From assembly GCA_902158735.1 (NCBI GenBank), contig CABGHG010000076.1, positions 1-7,926 on the forward strand: a DNA stretch of 7,926 bases. The letters are read 5' to 3'. Of the stretch, positions 1 through 5,923 are shown piece after piece (the first letter of the stretch is position 1; each line of letters opens with the position of its first letter). The notes beneath the pieces are model-generated. The model was not told the DNA's origin. It searched no databases and worked only from the letters and a program-made list of their open reading frames with translations. This DNA comes from Candidatus Methanolliviera sp. GoM_oil. Its GTDB lineage: Archaea > Halobacteriota > Methanoliparia > Methanoliparales > Methanoliparaceae. The translations under genes and the position numbers were made by a program.

Positions 1-93
1 ATTACACGAGAAATGGAAGAGGCTGGATATTTATTAGAAAATGAATTTGATTTTTTACTAGAACAACACTTTACAATTTATTCAAAACAATGA
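1..93 (+). CDS. C-terminal end of a probable class I SAM-dependent methyltransferase (partial)
   Basis: Reading frame 1 is open from the window edge to the TGA at 91-93 and gives 30 residues. The tail contains AGYLLENEFDFLLEQHF followed by a short strand (TIYSKQ). This resembles the last helix and beta6-beta7 hairpin of Methyltransf_11/25-type proteins, which often end in an 'AGF...fLp.qyf..f' pattern. The SAM-binding part lies outside the window, so substrate and subfamily cannot be given. A hand count gives 24 G/C in 93 bases (about 26%), clearly more AT-rich than the following cluster, so this may be an accessory or transferred gene. Its stop overlaps a possible short ORF by ATGA. The family call rests on pattern memory of a short tail and is moderate at best; that it is coding is somewhat firmer. 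Confidence 0.5.
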   Translation: MTREMEEAGYLLENEFDFLLEQHFTIYSKQ

Positions 94-230
94 GCGGTGA
101 TTCTCAAGATATAAAAAGAGTATCGTCAACAGCGTATAACACAGCATATACGCTCCGGGAGATTGCTCCCTGCGGTTACAAATTTAAGAAACCCGCAAAA
201 CGTCAGGTAAAACGGTGGCCACAACCATAG
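90..230 (+). CDS. Possible small 46-residue basic protein, unknown function
   Basis: An ATG at 90-92 overlaps the preceding stop as ATGA, the classic translational-coupling arrangement, and the frame runs to TAG at 228-230. The product begins MSGDSQDIKR and ends KRQVKRWPQP. It is Lys/Arg-rich in the second half, has one Cys (residue 28), and shows no membrane segment. I do not recognise it. Arginine codons are AGA, CGG, CGT and CGG, less AGA/AGG-biased than the downstream cluster, and GC is about 45% against 26% just upstream. Against coding: it is short, no good ribosome binding site precedes it, and the same bases carry several stem-loops that suggest structured RNA or mobile-element DNA. 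It could be spurious; the overlap is the main argument for it. Confidence 0.3.
   Translation: MSGDSQDIKRVSSTAYNTAYTLREIAPCGYKFKKPAKRQVKRWPQP
131..226. other. Run of tandem stem-loops, possible structured RNA or element end
   Basis: Four inverted repeats follow one another. AGCGTATA (131-138) pairs perfectly with TATACGCT (147-154) across an 8-nt loop. GGGAG (157-161) pairs with CTCCC (166-170) across ATTG. GCGG (172-175) can pair with CCGC (193-196). GTGGCCAC (215-222) is a perfect 8-base palindrome inside GGT...ACC. A TATA-like TATAAAAA lies at 110-117, which would place a plus-strand start near 135-140. The structures work equally on either strand. I could not fit a tRNA, a C/D box RNA with both boxes, or a CRISPR repeat. 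The segment may be a small RNA, a mobile-element end, or simply coding sequence of the overlapping short ORF. Confidence 0.4.
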
Positions 231-284
231 AATGATGAAAAATTATCTTTATCGAGGACTATTATCTTCACCTTTGAAATAAAA
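231..284 (+). promoter_or_regulatory. Probable promoter/leader of the kae1 cluster
   Basis: This AT-rich gap lies between the TAG of the possible short ORF and the kae1 ATG. A TATA-like stretch (AAAAATTATCTTTAT, about 238-252) lies 33-47 bases upstream of the ATG, so a start of transcription around 265-280 would give a very short leader. No Shine-Dalgarno motif precedes the ATG at 285 (the bases before it are TTTGAAATAAAA), which fits a leaderless or near-leaderless first gene. The box does not match the archaeal consensus closely, so the exact promoter position is a guess. It is the only gap of more than a few bases upstream of the eight-gene run. Confidence 0.3.
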
Positions 285-1271
285 ATGAAGGAAGATGCGA
301 TAATTCTTGGGATCGAGGGAACTGCTTGGAACCTCAGTGCAGCCCTCGTCGATGAAAGAAAGATAATATCCGAGTATGAGAAACCTTATTTACCAAAGGA
401 GGGGGGAATTCATCCGAGGGATGCTGCGCAGAGCCACGCATCAAATATCAAGGAGGTTATTTCAGAGACCATAAGAAAGGCTGAAATTAATCTGGATGAG
501 ATAAAAGGTGTTGCATTCTCTATCGGTCCTGGAATGGGGCCATGTTTGAGGACTGTTGCCACCGCATCCCGCGCCCTATCCTTATTATTGAAAGTTCCCT
601 TAATAGGTGTGAACCACTGCGTTGCACACATAGAATTCGGAAGATGGCTTACGGGCGCGAAAAATCCCCTGGTTCTCTATGTAAGTGGGGCAAACTCTCA
701 GGTCATCGCTTATAGGGATAAAAGGTACAGAATATATGGAGAGACGCTCGATATAGGCGTTGGAAACGCGATAGACAAATTTTCAAGGTTCTTCGGTTTA
801 AAACATCCTGGAGGGCCAAAGGTAGAGGAATTGGCAAAAGGAGGAAAGGAGTATGTGCGATTACCCTACGTTGTAAAGGGCATGGATTTCTCTTTCTCTG
901 GTTTGGTGACTGCTGCTACTTCAAAATCAAAAGAAAATTCATTGGAAGATCTCTCCTTCAGCTTTCAAGAGAACGCATTCTCGATGCTCACCGAGGTCAC
1001 GGAGAGGGCTCTTTCTTATGCAAGGAGGGATGAACTTCTCCTGGTGGGTGGCGTGGGAGCAAATTTGCGTCTCAGAGAGATGCTTGAGACCGTATGTGAA
1101 GAACGGGAAGTGAAATTTTTTGTGCCGGATAGGAGATATGTTGGTGATAATGGGGCGATGATTGCATATACCGGACTTCTGATGCTCAAAAACGGCATGG
1201 CAACTCCGATAGAGAGATCCTCTGTTAAACCCAATTTTAGACCGGATGAGGCGGAGATACCGTGGTTTTAA
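285..1271 (+). CDS. kae1: tRNA N6-threonylcarbamoyladenosine synthase subunit Kae1 (KEOPS)
   Basis: Kae1 (TsaD/OSGEP family, ASKHA fold) is the catalytic KEOPS subunit. It transfers threonylcarbamoyl from threonylcarbamoyl-AMP to A37 of ANN-decoding tRNAs in the cytoplasm. The 328 residues match the family's usual length. Visible motifs: N-terminal ILGIEGTAWNLSAA; HPRDAAQSHASN (43-54); NHCVAHIE (110-117) with metal ligands H111 and H115; LYVSGANSQ (131-139) with Y132; the GVGNAIDK segment (158-165); FSFSGL (202-207); GGVGANLRLRE (255-265); and D288 in GDNGAM. H111, H115, Y132 and D288 correspond to the iron-binding set described in Pyrococcus Kae1, so the site looks intact. No other in-frame start exists between the upstream stop at 228-230 and ATG 285. 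It is the first gene of the cluster and ends 10 nt inside bud32, its KEOPS partner. Confidence 0.97.
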   Translation: MKEDAIILGIEGTAWNLSAALVDERKIISEYEKPYLPKEGGIHPRDAAQSHASNIKEVISETIRKAEINLDEIKGVAFSIGPGMGPCLRTVATASRALSLLLKVPLIGVNHCVAHIEFGRWLTGAKNPLVLYVSGANSQVIAYRDKRYRIYGETLDIGVGNAIDKFSRFFGLKHPGGPKVEELAKGGKEYVRLPYVVKGMDFSFSGLVTAATSKSKENSLEDLSFSFQENAFSMLTEVTERALSYARRDELLLVGGVGANLRLREMLETVCEEREVKFFVPDRRYVGDNGAMIAYTGLLMLKNGMATPIERSSVKPNFRPDEAEIPWF

Positions 1272-1849
1272 TTAGAGGTGCCGAAGCAACGATATATTTA
1301 GATGAAGAGAGAAGAGAGGTGATAAAAAAGAGACTACCAAAGAGATATAGGGTGAAGGCGCTGGATAACGCTATAATAGAGGAGAGGACAAAGACGGAGG
1401 CGAAGATAATATCTGACGCAAGAAGAGCCGGCGTTCCAACACCTATCATCCTCGATCTAAAAGATGACGAGATAAAGATGGAGTTCATCAAAGGAGAAAC
1501 TTTAAGAGATATAGTGGACGAGCAGATGATGGAGAAAGTTGGCGAGATCGTTGGAAAACTTCACAGAGGTAATATTGTTCACGGAGATCTTACAACATCA
1601 AACATGATATACTCTTCCGAAGATAGAATTTATCTGATAGACTTCGGCCTATCGAGGTACGACACGGAGATAGAGGCAAGAGGCGTGGATATCCACGTGC
1701 TCTTCCAGATGTTGAAGAGTACATATAACGATCACGAGGATCTTAAAAATTCATTCATAAAAGGTTATAAAAAAATTTTTGGAGAGGATGAGGGGAATAG
1801 TGTGTTAAAGAGGGTAGAAGCGATTGAGAGGAGGGGTAGATATAAATAG
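1262..1849 (+). CDS. bud32: KEOPS complex Bud32/PRPK atypical kinase-ATPase
   Basis: Bud32 is the small RIO-like kinase/ATPase that binds Kae1 and drives the KEOPS t6A cycle. The 195 residues are a minimal kinase: glycine-loop remnant RGAEA (5-9), beta3 lysine region IKKRLPKRYR (21-30) followed by the ALD of the usual YR...LD signature, helix-C region ERTKTEAK (41-48), catalytic HGDLTTSN (107-114) with D109 and N114, and DFG (127-129). The C-terminal VEAIERRGRYK is typical of archaeal Bud32. All catalytic residues are kept. The start is GTG at 1262; GGAG at 1253-1256 lies 5 nt upstream, and the frame is closed by a TGA at 1247-1249, so no longer form is possible. It overlaps kae1 by 10 nt in the -1 frame; many euryarchaea have the two fused. 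Confidence 0.96.
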   Translation: MVLIRGAEATIYLDEERREVIKKRLPKRYRVKALDNAIIEERTKTEAKIISDARRAGVPTPIILDLKDDEIKMEFIKGETLRDIVDEQMMEKVGEIVGKLHRGNIVHGDLTTSNMIYSSEDRIYLIDFGLSRYDTEIEARGVDIHVLFQMLKSTYNDHEDLKNSFIKGYKKIFGEDEGNSVLKRVEAIERRGRYK

Positions 1850-2396
1850 AAAGATTAGATTTGCCACCTCAAACGAGGGGAAGTTTAGAGAGGCGAAAGA
1901 GATATTAGAAAGATGTGGATTTGAGATGGAGAGGTTTGATGTTGGATACCCGGAGATACAATCTTTTGAGCTGGAAGAAGTGGCCAATTATGGAATTAAA
2001 TATCTCTGGGAGCACTTTGGAGGAGATCTATTCTTGGAGGATTCTGGCCTCTTCATAGATTCTCTAAATGGATTTCCTGGTGTATTTTCTGCTTATGCCT
2101 TTAAAACGATCGGAGATGAGGGGATTTTGAGATTATTAGCGGGTAACCCTGATAGAGAGGCGTATTTCAAATCCGTTATATGTTTCTGCGATGAGGATGG
2201 TAATAGCAATCTTTTCAGTGGTATGGTTAGAGGGAGGATCTCCGAAGAAGAGCGTGGAAAGTACGGATTTGGCTTCGACCCAATATTTTTATATGGTGAA
2301 GAAACTTATGCAGAGATATCAATTGAGGATAAGAATAAGATATCCCATAGAAGGAGAGCTTTGAACGATTTTATAGATTGGATGGAAGGGAGATAA
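1824..2396 (+). CDS. rdgB: XTP/dITP diphosphatase (HAM1/RdgB family)
   Basis: The product is a HAM1/RdgB-type nucleoside triphosphate pyrophosphatase, which hydrolyses ITP, dITP and XTP to monophosphates and keeps deaminated purines out of DNA and RNA. Motifs, numbered from the TTG: FATSNEGKF (13-21), EDSGL (72-76), FPGVFSAY (84-91), FGFDPIF (149-155) and ISHRRRAL (173-180); these are the substrate-binding and metal-binding signatures. The length of 190 is slightly above the usual ~185. The start is uncertain. An in-frame TAG lies at 1815-1817, and the only standard start codon before the conserved core is TTG 1824, giving a 26-nt overlap with bud32. A strong GGAGGGG (1830-1836) lies downstream of that TTG and 5 nt before an ATA codon (1842), so a non-standard start is possible. 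Confidence 0.93.
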   Translation: MRGGVDINRKIRFATSNEGKFREAKEILERCGFEMERFDVGYPEIQSFELEEVANYGIKYLWEHFGGDLFLEDSGLFIDSLNGFPGVFSAYAFKTIGDEGILRLLAGNPDREAYFKSVICFCDEDGNSNLFSGMVRGRISEEERGKYGFGFDPIFLYGEETYAEISIEDKNKISHRRRALNDFIDWMEGR

Positions 2397-2399
2397 AAT

Positions 2400-2858
2400 A
2401 TGGCAAGGATGTACACGAGAAGAAAGGGGAAGGCGGGATCGACCCGTCCCTATAGAACTGAGCCACCAGAATGGTCGATTAAAGACCCAGAGAAGTTGGG
2501 AAATATCATCCTCGACTTAAGATCCCATGAAAAATCGACGAGTGAGATAGGCATGGCTCTAAGGGACGCATACGGCGTACCGAGTGCAAGATTGGTTTTA
2601 GGGAAAAGGATAACTCAATTTCTTAAAGAGAAAGAGGAGGCTCCAGAAAGGCCAGAAGACTTAGAGAACCTTATGATTAAGGCCATACGACTTAAAAAAC
2701 ATTTAGATGTACACAGAAAGGATCTTCACAATAAGAGGGCATTACATCTAACGGAGGCAAAGATAAGAAGGCTCGTCAAATACTACAAGAGGGAGAAGGT
2801 ACTTCCAGAAGATTGGAGATACAGTATAGATAGGGCGGAGATGATCATCTCCAGATAA
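2400..2858 (+). CDS. rps15: Small ribosomal subunit protein uS15 (archaeal type)
   Basis: uS15 binds 16S rRNA early in assembly of the platform of the 30S subunit. The 152-residue length is archaeal/eukaryotic; bacterial S15 is about 89. It begins with the characteristic basic arm MARMYTRRKGKAGSTRP and continues with EPPEWSI, the archaeal N-terminal domain. The core uS15 helices follow, including DVHRKDLHNKRALHLTEAK (103-121), where the family's D-x-H-x-K-D-x-x-x-x-R-x-L pattern is visible, and the end LPEDWRYSIDRAEMIISR is standard for archaea. The ATG at 2400 follows the previous stop by 3 nt and is preceded by GGGAG (2388-2392) inside rdgB. The last codons form a perfect 16-base palindrome just before the next gene. 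Confidence 0.97.
   Translation: MARMYTRRKGKAGSTRPYRTEPPEWSIKDPEKLGNIILDLRSHEKSTSEIGMALRDAYGVPSARLVLGKRITQFLKEKEEAPERPEDLENLMIKAIRLKKHLDVHRKDLHNKRALHLTEAKIRRLVKYYKREKVLPEDWRYSIDRAEMIISR
2837..2852. repeat. Perfect 16-base palindrome at the rps15/recJ-like junction
   Basis: The bases GGAGATGATCATCTCC equal their own reverse complement. They lie in the last codons of rps15 (Glu-Met-Ile-Ile-Ser region) and end 10 nt before the ATG of the downstream gene. In RNA they can fold as a 6-bp stem with a GATC loop, hiding the GGAG that is the only Shine-Dalgarno-like motif near that start. In DNA they could bind a dimeric regulator. The symmetry is directly visible; any function is inference, and a run this long can arise by chance in about one of eight windows of this size. 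Confidence 0.6.
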
Positions 2859-2862
2859 TTTT

Positions 2863-4167
2863 ATGGAAGAGCTGATAGAGCGATCAGAAAGGGCGGCAAG
2901 GCTCATCGAGGATCATAAGGGGAGAATACACATATTTTCTCACAACGATGCAGATGGGATAACTGCCGCCGGGATTTTATGTAACGCGCTCTTGAGGAGA
3001 AAAAGACGTTTTCAGATATCTATCCTCAAATCCTTTCGTGAATCTGTTTTAGAGGACGTCTTCGATGATGAACTGATTGTCTTTTGCGACATGGGGAGCA
3101 ATAATATAAGAGAATTGGAAGGATACGGGAGGAAGATGATCGTCCTGGATCACCATATATTTCATGAATCTGTGAATACAGAAGATATCTTACACGTGAA
3201 TCCTCACTTAGTAGGAATGGACGGGGGCAAGGAACTCTCCGCATCTGGAGTGAGCTATCTGGTCGCAAGAGCCCTGGGTGGTAACAAAGATCTATCTTAT
3301 TTAGCTCTTGTTGGAGCATTAGGAGATAGACAGGAGATGATAGGCGGCAACAGATCTATCCGAGATGAGGCTTTGGAGAACGGCATAATAGAGATAAAAA
3401 AGGGAGCTAAAATTGGCGGGGAGGACTTGTTAAATGGACTTACCTATTCTGTCGATCCGTACTTCGATTTCTCCGGAGAAGAAGATAAGGTAAAAGAATT
3501 TCTAAACGAACTGAATATTGGAAGAGAGATATTTTCTCTATCTGAAGAAGAGATGAATGTCCTTTGCGATGCCTTAACCTTGAAATTGGTTAAGCATGCC
3601 TCTCCCGATGCGATACGATCTTTTGTTGGAGAGATATACTCGATAAGAGGGGATGGTGTAAAAAATTTATTATTTTTAATGGATCTACTCAATTCTTGTG
3701 GCAAGATGGGAAAAAGTGGGTTGGCCCTTTCTCTCTGTTTAAAAGATCTATCTGTTATGGAAGAGGCAAAAAAATGCCTGATGGACTTTAAAATTAGGAT
3801 AATAACCGAATTGAAGGATCTGAAAAAGAGACTTAGAAGAGGAGATAACCTGCAATACATGAAGATAGAGAACAAAGGGGTTACAGGAGAGATTGCAAGC
3901 AGCATAATTCGCTATATATCTCCCGATCTTCCTATACTGGTTCTAAATGAGGACAAAAAAGAGAATAAGATAAGGATATCGGCGAGGGGGACGGATAAAT
4001 TGATCGATGATGGATTAGATCTATCCATAACGATGAAGATATCTGCGGAAAAAGTTGGGGGATCCGGAGGGGGGCATAAGATAGCCTCTGGGGCAAGTAT
4101 TCCGACCGGAAAAGAGGAGAAGTTTTTAGAGACCGCAGACGCGATGATAGGTAAGCAGATAAGATGA
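2863..4167 (+). CDS. DHH-family single-strand exonuclease, archaeal RecJ-like / GAN type
   Basis: This is a DHH/DHHA1 phosphoesterase of the archaeal RecJ group, which includes GAN, the GINS-associated nuclease related to Cdc45. Such proteins degrade single-stranded nucleic acid 5'-3' and associate with the replication fork. The 434 residues carry motif I HNDADG (27-32), motif II FCDMGS (74-79), motif III LDHH (95-98) and motif IV GALGDRQE (151-158, D155), and a C-terminal DHHA1 domain with GGSGGGHKIASGA (399-411). All metal-binding residues are present, so it should be an active nuclease rather than an inactivated Cdc45-like scaffold. The ATG lies 4 nt after the rps15 stop, with no Shine-Dalgarno except the GGAG in the palindrome. 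It overlaps pcc1 by 4 nt. As I recall, linkage of this gene to ribosomal protein genes and pcc1 recurs in archaea. Oligoribonuclease-type (nanoRNase) activity is an alternative. Confidence 0.9.
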   Translation: MEELIERSERAARLIEDHKGRIHIFSHNDADGITAAGILCNALLRRKRRFQISILKSFRESVLEDVFDDELIVFCDMGSNNIRELEGYGRKMIVLDHHIFHESVNTEDILHVNPHLVGMDGGKELSASGVSYLVARALGGNKDLSYLALVGALGDRQEMIGGNRSIRDEALENGIIEIKKGAKIGGEDLLNGLTYSVDPYFDFSGEEDKVKEFLNELNIGREIFSLSEEEMNVLCDALTLKLVKHASPDAIRSFVGEIYSIRGDGVKNLLFLMDLLNSCGKMGKSGLALSLCLKDLSVMEEAKKCLMDFKIRIITELKDLKKRLRRGDNLQYMKIENKGVTGEIASSIIRYISPDLPILVLNEDKKENKIRISARGTDKLIDDGLDLSITMKISAEKVGGSGGGHKIASGASIPTGKEEKFLETADAMIGKQIR

Positions 4168-4385
4168 ATATCAAAGGGAGAATTTATATAGAGAGCATAT
4201 CTGCGAGACTGATAGAAGAATCGGTAGGGCAGGATAACCTTCCAAGCATAAGAACCAGCACAGATGAAAGAGGAGTAGAGATCTTTATAGAATCCCCTTC
4301 CGTTGGATCATTGCTATCTACGACGGATGATCTGCTGATGAACATCAAGATCGTGACTGATCTCTTCGATCTTTTGGAGCTATAA
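4164..4385 (+). CDS. pcc1: KEOPS complex subunit Pcc1
   Basis: Pcc1 is the small dimerising KEOPS subunit that binds Kae1 and helps hold tRNA. The 73-residue product is at the short end of the family (about 75-90). It shows the expected beta-beta-alpha-beta-beta-alpha plan: N-terminal strand KGRIYIES, helix SARLIEESVGQDN (8-25 region), two strands (SIRTSTDERG, VEIFIES) and the signature helix SVGSLLSTTDDLLMNIKIV (46-64), in which the S-L-x-x-T-x-x-D-L-x-x-N pattern is typical of Pcc1. Its ATG overlaps the previous stop as ATGA at 4164-4167, implying translational coupling. It stops 1 nt before serS. With kae1 and bud32 in the same cluster, three KEOPS subunits are co-transcribed here; Cgi121 is not in the window. 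Confidence 0.92.
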   Translation: MNIKGRIYIESISARLIEESVGQDNLPSIRTSTDERGVEIFIESPSVGSLLSTTDDLLMNIKIVTDLFDLLEL

Positions 4386-4386
4386 G

Positions 4387-5919
4387 ATGGAATTAAATTT
4401 TCATTTAAAGGGCATATTCAATGCCAGTGGGAATGTAGGAAAGGCGATAGATGATATTGAACGTTTCATAGAAGATGCTAACCAAGGTCTGCTCGTGCGA
4501 GGTGCCCCGGAGGGTAGGGGGGCGAAGGTGGTGGATTGGCACATCTCCAATGACGAGATATTTTTCGAGATAAGATCGGATAGATATGTAAGGGCACATG
4601 ACGCTTTTATAAGGCTCTATAACCCCTTAAGAGAAATTTTGGGGAAAAGCTATCATATCGGTTTGAGGGGGATGCAGGCAAAAGATTATGAGATCGAGGT
4701 TGATCTTGAAGGAGCAGACTTAAAAAAGATAGAAGACCTTCTCTCAGACGTACCTGAGGTAAAGAAGATCGAGATAGGAGAGGGGCTAAAGATAATCTTT
4801 AATGAACTTTCAGAGGGCGATCTGAGGTCTCATTCAGTAGATAAAATAATCAAATTGATTCAAGGAGAAGAGAAGGAAGAGTTGGTATATACGGTCTCGA
4901 AGGTGAGACCAGGGACTCGACTTTATGAGTGCAAGAGTGGAAAAAATTTATCTCTCGACCAGGATGCAACCGAGCTTGCTGAAGAGCTTGGCTGGGTAAA
5001 GAGGTTTCCCGGAAAGGGACAGTGGACATACCTGCCTCCTTATGCAAAATTATTCAGGACGATTAGTGATGTCGCAGTTGAAGAGATCCCGGAAAGACTC
5101 GGTTTCTCTGAGGTCTTATTTCCTAAATTGATCCCTCTAGAGGTTATGAAGAAGATGCGGTATTTAGAGGGGTTACCCGAGGGGATGTATTACGTCTCTC
5201 CCCCCAAGCGAGATCCAAAGATATTTGAGCGGTTCAAGAGGGAACTTGCAATAAGAAGAGACCTTCCAATTGATACACTGAAGGAGGGGTTGAAAGATCC
5301 CGCTTACGTCCTCGCTCCTGCGCAATGTGAACCATTTTATCAGTTCTTCTCTCATGAGATGGTTGACATGACTGAGCTTCCAATAAAGGTCTTCGACAGA
5401 TCAGGCTTCACCTACAGATGGGAAGGGGGTGCGGCAAAGGGGCTCGATAGAGTCAATGAGTTTCAAAGATTAGAGATGGTATTCATCGGAACTATAGAAG
5501 AGGTCAAAGAAACTGCACAGGAATGCCTAAACGCATATATGAGAGTACTCGATCTGATGGAATTCAACTGGTATGTAGAAGTCGGAGATGATCCTTTTTA
5601 CCTTGAGGGTTTGAAGGATGAGAAGAGAGATATAGAATATCCAGATATTCCAAAATACGAGGTGAGAGTGGAATCTAAAGGAGGATCTGTATCTGTCGGT
5701 TCGGTCAATATTCACGGTACCCATTTCGTGCAAGGATTCTCTATACAGTCTCCTTCGAGAATTTGGACGGGATGCGTCGGTTTAGGACTCTCCAGATGGG
5801 TAGCGGCATTTTTAACTCATCATGGTTTTGATCTCAAAGACTGGCCCCCTGTGATCAAAGAGAGGATAAAGGAGCTGCCAAAGATTCCAAAAACATTAGA
5901 ATGGCCAAAAAAGAGGTGA
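4387..5919 (+). CDS. serS: Seryl-tRNA synthetase, type 2 (methanogen type, zinc-dependent)
   Basis: This enzyme charges tRNA-Ser with serine (and tRNA-Sec where present). It is the atypical archaeal form first found in Methanocaldococcus and Methanosarcina, not the common SerRS: the long N-terminal tRNA-binding domain starts MELNFHLKGIFNASG and includes LLVRGAPEGRGAKV (35-48) and DRYVRAHDA (65-73). The class II catalytic core has motif 2 FTYRWEGG (341-348) running to NEFQRLEM (357-364) and motif 3 GCVGLGLSRW (462-471). C314 in APAQCEPF, E363 and C463 correspond to the Cys/Glu/Cys active-site zinc ligands known in the M. barkeri enzyme, so it should be functional. The 510-residue length is normal. 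GGAG at 4376-4379 lies 7 nt before the ATG, inside pcc1. The TGA stop lies within the ribosome binding site of the next gene. The family is the best lineage clue in the window. Confidence 0.96.
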   Translation: MELNFHLKGIFNASGNVGKAIDDIERFIEDANQGLLVRGAPEGRGAKVVDWHISNDEIFFEIRSDRYVRAHDAFIRLYNPLREILGKSYHIGLRGMQAKDYEIEVDLEGADLKKIEDLLSDVPEVKKIEIGEGLKIIFNELSEGDLRSHSVDKIIKLIQGEEKEELVYTVSKVRPGTRLYECKSGKNLSLDQDATELAEELGWVKRFPGKGQWTYLPPYAKLFRTISDVAVEEIPERLGFSEVLFPKLIPLEVMKKMRYLEGLPEGMYYVSPPKRDPKIFERFKRELAIRRDLPIDTLKEGLKDPAYVLAPAQCEPFYQFFSHEMVDMTELPIKVFDRSGFTYRWEGGAAKGLDRVNEFQRLEMVFIGTIEEVKETAQECLNAYMRVLDLMEFNWYVEVGDDPFYLEGLKDEKRDIEYPDIPKYEVRVESKGGSVSVGSVNIHGTHFVQGFSIQSPSRIWTGCVGLGLSRWVAAFLTHHGFDLKDWPPVIKERIKELPKIPKTLEWPKKR

Positions 5920-5920
5920 T
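5913..5920 (+). promoter_or_regulatory. Strong Shine-Dalgarno of rps3ae containing the serS stop
   Basis: GAGGTGAT is an 8-base match to the reverse complement of the archaeal 16S rRNA 3' end (AUCACCUC), with 3 nt to the ATG at 5924. Bases 5917-5919 of this motif are the TGA stop codon of serS. A ribosome terminating on serS therefore sits exactly on the initiation signal of the next gene, which favours termination-reinitiation coupling. It is the strongest ribosome binding site in the window and fits the high expression a ribosomal protein needs. Confidence 0.8.
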
Positions 5921-5923
5921 ATC

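Noticed and set aside
97..200. Possible tRNA, because of several GC-rich stems
   Set aside because: The stems do not form a cloverleaf, there is no acceptor-stem pair 7 bp long, and the GGTTACAAATTT stretch has no matching T-stem.
232..238. ATGATGA, a perfect box C of a C/D box guide RNA
   Set aside because: No CTGA box D follows at the expected distance of about 45-55 nt and no C'/D' pair is seen, so a C/D RNA is not supported.
1260..1275. Programmed -1 frameshift fusing Kae1 to Bud32
   Set aside because: The bases CCG TGG TTT TAA do not offer a slippery heptamer with re-pairing in the -1 frame, and bud32 has its own GTG and GGAG.
3444..3905. Minus-strand open frame (153 codons) opposite the RecJ-like gene
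   Set aside because: It has no motif, no ribosome binding site and a Ser/Phe/Leu-biased composition, and it is fully antisense to a well-supported DHH protein.
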